Of a DNA stretch of 64,000 nt, positions 9,376-16,476 are shown piece after piece. A program made the translations under genes and the position numbers. The stretch comes from Bacteroidota bacterium (lineage in GTDB: Bacteria; Bacteroidota; Bacteroidia; Bacteroidales; FEN-979). Under the pieces are notes generated by a model that saw nothing but the letters and a program-made list of their open reading frames with translations, had not been told where the DNA came from and did not search any database. The stretch's first letter is position 1. Each line of letters opens with the position of its first letter. The stretch is from the NCBI GenBank assembly GCA_026391805.1, contig JAPLDJ010000016.1, positions 207,902 to 271,901 of the forward strand. The letters run 5' to 3'.

Positions 9376-9848
9376 GGTGACGCACGACTCCTTCAGCCCC
9401 TCCCCCAACCCCTCCCCTCCCGGGGCGGGGTGATGAATAGTAAATAGCGAAGTAGCGAAAATTCTGTGAAATCTGTGGTTAATAAAGAGTTCAGAGAACA
9501 GAGGACGGAGGTCAGAAAAAAACAATCTGTGACTAATCTGAGTAAATCCGTGATAATCTGTGGTGAAGAATGAGGTCCGGGGTCAGAAGCAGGAGGATTG
9601 AGAATGAAGGATTGAAAGTACGCTCTCGTGATCAATTTTCCCCTTATCCGTTCCAAAACCAATAAGTATCCATTGTAGATTTTAAACGTTTGAAATTGTA
9701 AATATAAACGTTTGAAAGTTCCAATTCAAACGTTTGAAATCAACGAAACTTCCTTTTCTGTTCGTAGTTCTTTAAGCAAGGAATAAGAATTCTGTAGGTA
9801 ACAATTCTTCACTTTTCACTTTTCACTTTTCACTTTTCACTCTTACAG
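9376..9848. other. Non-coding, repeat-rich spacer after the PBP1A gene
   Basis: There is no credible gene. It holds a C-rich tract (about 9397-9432, cccctcccc then ggggcgggg) and a copy of a low-complexity block (aatctgtgactaatctg...ggaggat, about 9510-9600) that recurs at about 12190-12262. It also holds three phased AAACGTTTGAAA sites and a tandem cttttcactttt run at about 9810-9840. The region marks the entry into the accessory segment. Confidence 0.7.
9684..9739. promoter_or_regulatory. Three AAACGTTTGAAA sites at exact 22-bp spacing
   Basis: AAACGTTTGAAA occurs at 9684-9695, 9706-9717 and 9728-9739. The core AAACGTTT is palindromic with a central CG, as in LacI-family operators. The 22-bp period places all three on one face of the helix. 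The intervening bases are unrelated. No regulator gene is adjacent, so the role is unknown. Confidence 0.45.
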
Positions 9849-10180
9849 CCCGTCACCCGTCACGAGCCTTCTCCCCAAGGGCTGAAAATAAACTCCCCCC
9901 TTTGTTCATAACATATAATTCTTTCCTATTTTTGTTGTTTCAGGTTAAGTTAAGGTTCGGCTACCGTTCAATAACGGACTTTTATGACCACCGCCTGGTT
10001 TGCATTTGTCTTTTAGTTCCCGTACAGATGTCAGCCCGTTTCGGAACCCTAAAGCCGGATTTTTCTCCTTTCAGAGTCCGAACAACGCTCAAAACAGGCT
10101 TCCTAATACGTTATGCGCAAGGCATTGAGAAAAACAATAACCATTGAAACAGCATTACTTACCGTTAGTATTTAACCAAC
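9849..10180 (+). promoter_or_regulatory. Promoter-bearing leader, copy 1 (diverged repeat of 12396-12706)
   Basis: A roughly 300-bp block upstream of the DUF3089 gene that is recognisably homologous to the block upstream of the unrelated gene at 12707. Both contain TTTG, 22 bp, TAnnTTTG (here 9901-9904 and 9927-9934). In both a small frame starts ATGAC(C/T)ACC (here 9984-10016, 10 codons plus stop), followed by shared blocks ending near cgttatgcg (about 10110-10120). It would give a leader of about 240 nt. Confidence 0.55.
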
Positions 10181-11182
10181 ATGAAAAAGAACCTAAATTG
10201 GTATTACTTGTCAATAACCATCGGATTTGTTTTGCTTTTATGCAATGGCTGCGCTAAAGACGGAACATCCCAATACATTACTACATCCACGGATTATTCG
10301 CAATCCATGCATTGGTTGTCCCTACCCCCGACGGTTTACAAAGCGGACGTTTTTTACGTATATCCTACGACTTCGTGGACAAAAGACAATACCGCTGCAA
10401 TGATCTGCGCGATTGACGACTCGCTCATGATGGCCGGAGCAGCCTCGGCCTTTGCACGGCAGGCCACTGCTTTTGACACTGCAGCGAATGTGTATGCCCC
10501 TTACTACCGGCAGGATAATTCTTCACCGGACAACCGGCTAAATGTGATAGCAGGAATACCAACAGCAGATGTAACGGCGGCCTTCGATTATTATATAAAG
10601 AATTTTAACAAAGGCCGTCCCTTCATTTTAGCCGGACATTCACAGGGAGCTAATATTGTGTGCAACCTGTTATCCGGATACCTGAAAGAAAATCCTCAGG
10701 TTTATGCAAGAATGATTGCTGCATACGTCATCGGCGGACCGGTTACCAAGCAGTTTCTCAACGATAATCCGCACCTGAAATTTGCCACCGGCCCCGATGA
10801 CACGGGTGTGATTATTTCATACAATACTGAAGCACCAAATGTTTCCGGGGTGAATCCGGTGCTTTATGGGATGGTGGGCCTTGTGATCAATCCGATCACC
10901 TGGACAAGAGATGAGACCCTGGCAGATACAACACAAGGCTTAGGGTCACTCTTCCCAAATAAACAAGGCGTATGGGTAAAAATACCACAATATGCCGATG
11001 CCCGTGTGGATACAACAAAGGGGGTATTGATTTGCGCATCTGCGGATGAAAATAAAATAGCGGTTATAGACTCACTCAGCGGGTTCCCAAAAGGTGTCTA
11101 TCATAGTTTTGATTATCCTTTCTATTATTTCAATCTGCGACAAAATGCCGCGAACAGAATTCAAAAATTCTTAAGTAAATAA
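10181..11182 (+). CDS. DUF3089 alpha/beta-hydrolase-like lipoprotein
   Basis: 333 residues with an N-terminal export signal (MKKNLNWYYLSITIGFVLLL) ending at a cysteine (CNGCAKD), so probably a lipoprotein. KADVFYVYPTTSW is the hallmark of DUF3089. LAGHSQGAN carries a GxSxG nucleophile elbow. The aspartate and histidine of a triad are plausible (the C-terminal YHSFDYPFY block) but not proven. DUF3089 proteins resemble lipases/esterases; the substrate is unknown. It stands alone in the accessory region, behind a leader shared with another gene. Confidence 0.8.
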   Translation: MKKNLNWYYLSITIGFVLLLCNGCAKDGTSQYITTSTDYSQSMHWLSLPPTVYKADVFYVYPTTSWTKDNTAAMICAIDDSLMMAGAASAFARQATAFDTAANVYAPYYRQDNSSPDNRLNVIAGIPTADVTAAFDYYIKNFNKGRPFILAGHSQGANIVCNLLSGYLKENPQVYARMIAAYVIGGPVTKQFLNDNPHLKFATGPDDTGVIISYNTEAPNVSGVNPVLYGMVGLVINPITWTRDETLADTTQGLGSLFPNKQGVWVKIPQYADARVDTTKGVLICASADENKIAVIDSLSGFPKGVYHSFDYPFYYFNLRQNAANRIQKFLSK

Positions 11183-11367
11183 CATTCCATTCTCAACTTC
11201 AATTTCAGGAATCACGGGTAGGAACCGCAGTACAAGCCTGGGAAATTGATCCTGTTACCCATTTCAGATTTCACATTTCAGATTTCAGACTTCGGATTTG
11301 GTGTTTGGTGTTTGGCGTTTGAGACTTTTCATCTGGCACTTGCCACCTGTCATCCATCATTCAACAT
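11183..11367. other. Non-coding spacer with low-complexity repeat
   Basis: No gene is seen. About 11267-11326 is a diverged copy of the catttcaga...cttcgga...ggcgtttgagactt repeat, which occurs more fully at 11633-11695 and 12285-12345. Confidence 0.6.
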
Positions 11368-11609
11368 CCCGGCTAAGCGGCATTTGTCCTGAGCATTCGG
11401 GAATGCTTTGAATCATTCACTCATTTTTTATCCTTTGCGCTCAGGCCGCGCGGGTTATTTTTACTTTTTTTTCTGTCCTGTACTTTTCTTTTGCTTGTCT
11501 CCCGCTGGGCGCAGCTGCGATGTGGCGACGAGGCCCGCGCGGCCTGAGCGCAAAACAGGACACTTATGTGAATCGTTTAAAGCGGCATTACAAATGTCGC
11601 TTAGCCGGG
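11368..11609. repeat. 242-bp imperfect palindrome with three nested arm pairs
   Basis: The outer arms 11368-11387 and 11590-11609 match at 19 of 20 positions. The middle arms 11405-11420 and 11568-11583 match closely. The inner arms 11434-11454 and 11534-11554 are a perfect 21-bp inverted repeat (core GCGCTCAGGCCGCGCGGG). The 79-bp centre is pyrimidine-rich. An open frame crossing it is not a gene. It may be a MITE-like element or a structured transcript. Confidence 0.75.
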
Positions 11610-11757
11610 GACTGATGTCCGATTCCGGACTTTACATTTCACATTTCACATTTCACCTTTCAGACTTCGGACATCGGACTTGGCGTTTGAGACTTGCCAC
11701 TCTCCAGCCCCTCCCCCGACCCCTCCCCTCCCGGGGCGGGGTGAAGAACCGTCACAC
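11610..11757 (+). repeat. Direct repeat flanking the MNT gene, left copy
   Basis: A block from gactgatgtccgattccgga through ggcgtttgagacttgccactc to the C-rich tract and ggggcggggtga. It is almost identical to 12265-12400; the left copy has one extra catttcac-like unit and a few substitutions. The two copies bracket the nucleotidyltransferase gene. Confidence 0.75.
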
Positions 11758-11789
11758 GATTCGCGTCACGCGTAAAATAAAAATATCAT

Positions 11790-11797
11790 TATCTTTG
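11790..11797 (+). promoter_or_regulatory. -7 box (TATCTTTG) for the MNT gene
   Basis: TATCTTTG ends 4 bp before the ATG at 11802. This implies a leaderless or nearly leaderless transcript. Confidence 0.5.
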
Positions 11798-11801
11798 TTC
11801 A

Positions 11802-12101
11802 ATGAATGAGGTTGAACAAAATATCCGGTCAATCAGAGATCTGTGTCAGAATCACGGCGTGGATAAGCTTTACCTTTTTGGTTCGATACTGGGTAATAAT
11901 TATAACGAAAAAAGTGATATCGATTTTCTTGTCAGATTTAAGACAATTGAACTACTTAAATATGCCGACAATTATTTTGATTTCCAGTTTTCCCTGGAAG
12001 ACTTATTGCACCGGCCTGTTGACTTTCTTGAAGAATCCTCAATAAAAAATCCATACTTTCTTGAGTCGCTGAATGAATCAAAAAAACTTATTTATGGATA
12101 G
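11802..12101 (+). CDS. Minimal nucleotidyltransferase (MNT domain) protein, orphan antitoxin-like
   Basis: 99 residues. LYLFGSILGNNYNEKSDIDFLV carries the GSx(10)DxD active site of the MNT/pol-beta superfamily; LHRPVDFLE supplies the third acidic position. Such proteins (MntA type) usually pair with a HEPN RNase toxin and modify it. Here the stop codon overlaps an ATG (ATGGATAG at 12094-12101) that opens a 26-codon frame starting MDREL, as expected for a partner gene, but that frame degenerates at once into repeat DNA. The antitoxin-like gene therefore appears to have lost its partner. Confidence 0.85.
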   Translation: MNEVEQNIRSIRDLCQNHGVDKLYLFGSILGNNYNEKSDIDFLVRFKTIELLKYADNYFDFQFSLEDLLHRPVDFLEESSIKNPYFLESLNESKKLIYG

Positions 12102-12174
12102 GGAATTAAAAAGCAGAACGTCCTGCGCGTTTCGCGTAACGAATCACCTTGCATTTTCAAGTGAAAGAATGTGA
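12094..12174 (+). pseudogene. Possible 5' stub of the lost HEPN partner gene
   Basis: The ATG overlaps the MNT stop by translational coupling geometry. The frame reads MDRELKSRTSCAFRVTNH and then stops at 12174. Only the first few residues look like the start of a HEPN-domain gene. From about 12120 the sequence resembles the surrounding cgcgt/acgcg repeat material. The identification rests on position and a very short match, so it is tentative. Confidence 0.3.
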
Positions 12175-12264
12175 ATTACTGAGGTCGAAGGTCGGAAAAA
12201 ATAATCTGTGACTAATCTGTGTAAATCCGTGGTGAATAATGAGGTCGGAAGCAGGAGGATGGAG
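12175..12264. repeat. Non-coding low-complexity block, second copy
   Basis: aatctgtgactaatctgtgt, then taaatccgtgg...gcaggaggat, repeats the block at about 9510-9600. No gene is seen. Confidence 0.6.
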
Positions 12265-12400
12265 GACTGATGTCCGATTCCGGACTTTACATTTCACATT
12301 TCACATTTCAGACTTCGGACATCGGACTTGGCGTTTGAGACTTGCCACTCTCCAGCCCCTCCCCCAACCCCTCCCCTCCCGGGGCGGGGTGAGAAACCGT
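12265..12400 (+). repeat. Direct repeat flanking the MNT gene, right copy
   Basis: Near-identical to 11610-11757 and in the same orientation, 655 bp apart start to start. The pair encloses the MNT gene and its stub, so the interval could be gained, lost or duplicated by recombination. Confidence 0.75.
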
Positions 12401-12706
12401 CACGCGTTACGAGCCTTCTCCTTAAGGGCTGAAAATAAAATTCCCCCCTTTGTTCATAACATATATTTCTTTCCTATATTTGATGTTGCTGTTAAGGAAG
12501 AGTTCGGTTACTGCTTAAAACGGGCTTTTATGACTACCCCATTGTTTTCACTTGTCTTTTCGTTCCAATATGGTAATCATGCCGTTTCGGGGTACTAAGT
12601 CCGGATTTTTAGAGTACGAACAACACTCAAATTAGGCTTATTTACACGGTTAGCGATAATGCTATAAACTTTACACCCAAAGCCTTTGAATCATTAAAAT
12701 GATAAA
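12396..12706 (+). promoter_or_regulatory. Promoter-bearing leader, copy 2
   Basis: A diverged copy of 9849-10180. It holds TTTG at 12449-12452 and TATATTTG at 12475-12482, again 22 bp apart. A small frame at 12530-12598 starts MTTPLFSLVF; copy 1 has MTTAWFAFVF. Shared blocks end near ggttagcg (about 12644). It would give a leader of about 220 nt before the ATG at 12707. Confidence 0.55.
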
Positions 12707-13240
12707 ATGGAAAATACTTTTACAAAAGCGTTTGTGCTTAAAGTGCTTTTTGAAGCTGTTGTCATAGGGCTTTTTGTTTGGGGAATACAATTCTTCTTTG
12801 AAAATAAGTATAAGCCCATAACAGCATCCGAAGTTTTAAAAAGGGAAAACTTCTTGAATGCAAAGAAGAACGCATATTTCGAAGCCATCGATATAGCAAA
12901 TAAAGTAATGGCAAACTTAGATTATGGCAGTATAGATGCTAATACGGGAAATAAGATCGCTTCGGAATTTTTACATAAGCATCCACAAGACCTCAGCAGT
13001 TTTGAATTAGAAATAAACAGTGCATATAGCAAAATGATGATTTTTACCTCAGATACAAACATATTGACTTCATATTTCAGAATTTTTGTTACTCCACCTA
13101 CTGAAAAACATATCCCTATTATTGAAATGAGGAAGTTTATAGTAGCAATTAGAAAAGATTTAGGCAATACAGAAGAGTTGCCTATTGAATATAAAATGCT
13201 ATACATAGTAATGCCTTCTCAACAGGACTCTCTACCATAG
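12707..13240 (+). CDS. Hypothetical membrane-anchored protein, 177 aa
   Basis: Unrecognised. One hydrophobic segment near the N-terminus (residues about 10-30, VLFEAVVIGLFVWGIQFFF) is followed by a mostly helical soluble region. No enzymatic motif or cysteine pair was seen. It is AT-rich relative to the flanking housekeeping genes. It follows the shared leader and precedes an attC-like inverted repeat, so it might be a cassette-type cargo gene. It could be an N-terminally anchored cytoplasmic or periplasmic protein. Confidence 0.6.
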   Translation: MENTFTKAFVLKVLFEAVVIGLFVWGIQFFFENKYKPITASEVLKRENFLNAKKNAYFEAIDIANKVMANLDYGSIDANTGNKIASEFLHKHPQDLSSFELEINSAYSKMMIFTSDTNILTSYFRIFVTPPTEKHIPIIEMRKFIVAIRKDLGNTEELPIEYKMLYIVMPSQQDSLP

Positions 13241-13281
13241 GTTATCATTACAAAAATGACTAAATAGTGACACTGTACCGC

Positions 13282-13365
13282 TAACAAGCATGTAAAACCA
13301 ATGCTGCAAAGGATCTTCTGTGGTTAAGGGTTGTAACGACACCTGGTTTTACAGGCCAAGCGTTA
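13282..13365 (+). other. attC-like imperfect inverted repeat
   Basis: The left end TAACAAGCATGTAAAACCA (13282-13300) and right end TGGTTTTACAGGCCAAGCGTTA split over 13344-13365. They share a perfect 10-bp inner stem (TGTAAAACCA/TGGTTTTACA) and outer TAAC/GTTA boxes separated by unpaired bases. This resembles integron attC geometry and length (84 bp). The GTTRRRY core is not matched exactly and no integrase is in the window. Confidence 0.35.
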
Positions 13366-13519
13366 ACACCACCACTAAGTACAGCATGCTTCTATGCAAT
13401 CTAAAATATTCTATAACAATAATCCTATGTTTGTTTTGTACAGGAAACTAATTGAAATTTTTCATTTATTCACGAAACTGTAATAATATTCCCAAAGAAT
13501 TAAACTAAATATAATATTT

Positions 13520-16090
13520 ATGAAAAGGTGTTCTCTAATTATTTTATTTATAGAATTGTTTTTCAATATTATTATTGCTCAAAGCCTCATCAACCCTGAT
13601 AAAGCAAAATTTATAGTTGTTACAACAAATGATACGGTTCTTACAAAAGGAGTATATAAAATATTTTATAACAATGGCTGGGAGGTAATTGACTCGTCAG
13701 AAGAGGCCGTATATTATCGAATAATAAAAATAAATTCTTTGGGAATTCCTTATGACACCGTAAGGGATTATTATTATTCTGGTGATCTATTACAATGGAA
13801 AGGAGGATTATCTTCCGTAAAGGATTACTCTTATTCCAATGATTTACAATATAAAGGAAGATTAGTTTCTTCTAATAATAATATTACAGTAGTGCCTGAA
13901 GGTGTTTGTACCTGGTATAATGTTTATGGTGGAGTAACTGACCAGGGATTTTACATCAATGGGGCGCAAAGATATAAACTAGAAGGGAATTTTAATGAAG
14001 GATTAGTGAAAGCCATAATAGGTGATTGGGGTAATTATAGAGTAGGTTTTATTGATAGGAATGGCGTTGAAATTGTTCCTGTAAAATACGATAATGTAGA
14101 AGTTTTTTCTGAAGGTCTTGCACTTGTAAAATTAAATAATAAATATGGGTTCGTTGACAAAAATGGTAAGGAAGTTATTCCAATAATTTATGAAAATGCC
14201 TTATCATTTCATGATCAATTAGCTGCAGTGCGGCTTAATGATAAATGCGGGTATATCGACAAAAAAGGGGAGCTAATTATCGGATTTAATTTCCAACATG
14301 GAAATTATTTTTATTCTGGACTTGCTTCCGTCATGAAAAATGATAAATGGGGATATATAAACAAATCTGGTGTAGAACTAACAGAATTTAATTATGATAG
14401 TTACTATCATGAATATGAAGGGTTTATCCAAGTTAAAATAGGCGAAAAGTGGGGTTTTATTGATTCGGAGGGAAAGGAAGTAATCCCAGTAAAATATGAA
14501 GATGCAGGTCCGTTTTATGACGGTCTATCAATTGTAGAATTGAATGGGAAATATGGGTGCATTAATAAAAAAGGTGAGACCGTTATACCGTTTAATTATG
14601 ATCAGATTGGTCATATGGTTTTACCTCCTCTTTTCGGATCATACAAATGGGATCGTGTCATTGATTATGAAGGTTTGTCTCTTGTAAAAATTGGATATAA
14701 ATATGGTTATATTAATCGTGCGGGAGAAATTATTGTTTCAATTAATTATGATGATGCATATTCCTTTTCAAATGGCCTCGCTGCAGTAAAACTTAACGAT
14801 AAATGGGGTTTTATAAATACAAAGGGAGAAATAAGCATACCCATGAAGTATGATGATGCAGCACCCTTCAACAGTGGTCTTGCATGTGTAAAACTTAATG
14901 AAAAATGGGGGTATATTGATAATAAAGGAGAAGTAAAAATTCCATTTATTTATGATAGTCATGGTAGTTTTTCAGAAAGTGGTATTGCTGAAATAAGCTT
15001 TAATTATCTTGATAATACCATAATAAAAACTGTTTATATCAATACTAAAGGAGAAACCATAGGTGTTCCCAAAGTTAAATTCCCTAAAGGGGAAATGGTG
15101 GCACAATTTAAAATCCTCGAAAGTGCACAAGAAAAAAAGTATTTTATAATGTATTATGATAAAAGCATGAATGCAATGGGATGGTGTTTCAATTCGGATA
15201 AGGAAACTGCATTAGATAATGCTTTTAGTAATTGCAAATCCTATGGTGGAAGAAATAATGCTGAGTTAGTTATTAATGAAAATCGAGCTGACCTTTTTGG
15301 TGCCGTATGTGTGGCATCTAATGAATCTAATAATTATTATGTATGCGCCTTTAGTCATTATTCCACTGATGATGCCGAAAAAAGAGCAAAAGATGCAATG
15401 CTAGATGAATATAATATATCTAATTCCATTATTCTGTCCTCGTGGATCCCAAATGAAAATATTTCTTCTGGTTATGCTTTTAAAAAAATTGTTATTAAAC
15501 CAAAACATATAGATAATTACCCATCTTCATCAAACACGTTTGATAAAGCATTAACTACAGCTACAAATGTTTTAAATGTCATTACTTCACAAAACGGTTC
15601 AGTTAACTCAACTCTTTCAGCGACAAACATGCCTTCGTCTTCAACCGGTTCCCGCTCAACCTGCATTTGCACATTAAAGCATTGCTTAACAACAGTCGAA
15701 TGTTATTGTGATGGCTCATCAACGCCTTGTGGTAATAGTACAATTTATGGCACTCTTGTAAATGAAACCAGGTGCTGTATTGGCAGAGGAGTTGCCGGAC
15801 AGGCAACGTATAAAGCAGGTACTGTTGTTGCTTGTGGCGAATATGCATGTAATGGCACTTTAGCGTATGATCAGACATTTATACCGGCAGGACCGGGGCC
15901 AAATACCTTCGTTGTCTTTAAGGGAGGTACGGTAATTTGTTTTATTGGTGAAGACTTCATGTACAATGGACGGGACAATGGACGCGTGAACAGCGGGGTT
16001 TTAGCACAAGGAGCGACCATTAATGGCAATTACTACGAAGCAGGGTCATTTTTTATGTATAACGAGTCTGTAATTTGCTTCCCTTACTAA
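13520..16090 (+). CDS. Secreted WG-repeat protein with DUF4189-like and Cys-rich C-terminal regions
   Basis: 856 residues. The signal peptide is MKRCSLIILFIELFFNIIIAQ. Residues about 165-485 hold nine WG (beta) repeats of the form KWG[FY]I[DN]xxGxxxIPxxYD. Residues about 530-640 (KKYFIMYYDKSMNAMGWCF...ALDNAFSNCKSYGG...AVCVA) resemble DUF4189. From about 715 to the end the protein is Cys-rich (STCICTLKHCLTTVECYCDG) and Gly-rich. WG repeats are associated with secreted or surface binding proteins; the ligand is unknown. The gene is strikingly AT-rich, which suggests recent transfer. Confidence 0.75.
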   Translation: MKRCSLIILFIELFFNIIIAQSLINPDKAKFIVVTTNDTVLTKGVYKIFYNNGWEVIDSSEEAVYYRIIKINSLGIPYDTVRDYYYSGDLLQWKGGLSSVKDYSYSNDLQYKGRLVSSNNNITVVPEGVCTWYNVYGGVTDQGFYINGAQRYKLEGNFNEGLVKAIIGDWGNYRVGFIDRNGVEIVPVKYDNVEVFSEGLALVKLNNKYGFVDKNGKEVIPIIYENALSFHDQLAAVRLNDKCGYIDKKGELIIGFNFQHGNYFYSGLASVMKNDKWGYINKSGVELTEFNYDSYYHEYEGFIQVKIGEKWGFIDSEGKEVIPVKYEDAGPFYDGLSIVELNGKYGCINKKGETVIPFNYDQIGHMVLPPLFGSYKWDRVIDYEGLSLVKIGYKYGYINRAGEIIVSINYDDAYSFSNGLAAVKLNDKWGFINTKGEISIPMKYDDAAPFNSGLACVKLNEKWGYIDNKGEVKIPFIYDSHGSFSESGIAEISFNYLDNTIIKTVYINTKGETIGVPKVKFPKGEMVAQFKILESAQEKKYFIMYYDKSMNAMGWCFNSDKETALDNAFSNCKSYGGRNNAELVINENRADLFGAVCVASNESNNYYVCAFSHYSTDDAEKRAKDAMLDEYNISNSIILSSWIPNENISSGYAFKKIVIKPKHIDNYPSSSNTFDKALTTATNVLNVITSQNGSVNSTLSATNMPSSSTGSRSTCICTLKHCLTTVECYCDGSSTPCGNSTIYGTLVNETRCCIGRGVAGQATYKAGTVVACGEYACNGTLAYDQTFIPAGPGPNTFVVFKGGTVICFIGEDFMYNGRDNGRVNSGVLAQGATINGNYYEAGSFFMYNESVICFPY

Positions 16091-16103
16091 AGGTATAAAC
16101 AAA

Positions 16104-16382
16104 GGTGTCCCTAGTGAGGATAATTCTTTAAAGAAAAAGAGAATTTATAGTTTGTACCACAGTAAACATTCAATTGAACCCGGTGAAGAAAAGGATCCGA
16201 CATTTTATTTATACCGTAAAAAAGATCATCCATATCACATAGATTACTGTTTTGCTTCTGAAAAAATAATTGAACGCGGGGTTGATTTCTCAGTCGGTAA
16301 TGTTGATGAATGGATTGAATTCAGTGACCATACACCGATTTTTATTGATATCAAAAATAACGTGGAAAAACATCCTGCTTGA
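16104..16382 (+). pseudogene. Endonuclease/exonuclease/phosphatase family protein, C-terminal fragment
   Basis: The frame GVPSEDNSLKKKRIYSL...PYHIDYCFAS...EWIEFSDHTPIFIDI matches the last ~90 residues of EEP-family proteins, including the IDY and SDHxP catalytic blocks. No in-frame ATG and no catalytic N-terminal half exist upstream; the frame meets the end of the WG-repeat gene in another register. It is therefore a remnant left by insertion or deletion. An apparent TTG start at 16152 is unlikely to be used. Confidence 0.7.
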
Positions 16383-16476
16383 CAGTAACAAAATGACATC
16401 ATTTACAGGATATGTATTGTAAACCATGCAATGCAAGCGGCCTTCCGCGTCACCCATCACGCATCACGAAAAATGA

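Noticed and set aside
9391..9432. C-rich tract as intrinsic terminator for the PBP1A gene
   Set aside because: cccctcccc...ggggcgggg can pair but no T-tract follows, and the same tract recurs twice in places with no gene end.
11408..11809. 133-codon plus-strand open frame
   Set aside because: It runs through the long palindrome and the C-rich direct repeat; no signal, domain or start context, and its end overlaps the MNT gene.
12239..12598. 119-codon plus-strand open frame
   Set aside because: Most of it is the translated low-complexity repeat shared with 11408-11809; only its last 22 codons (from ATG 12530) have a counterpart in the other leader, noted there.
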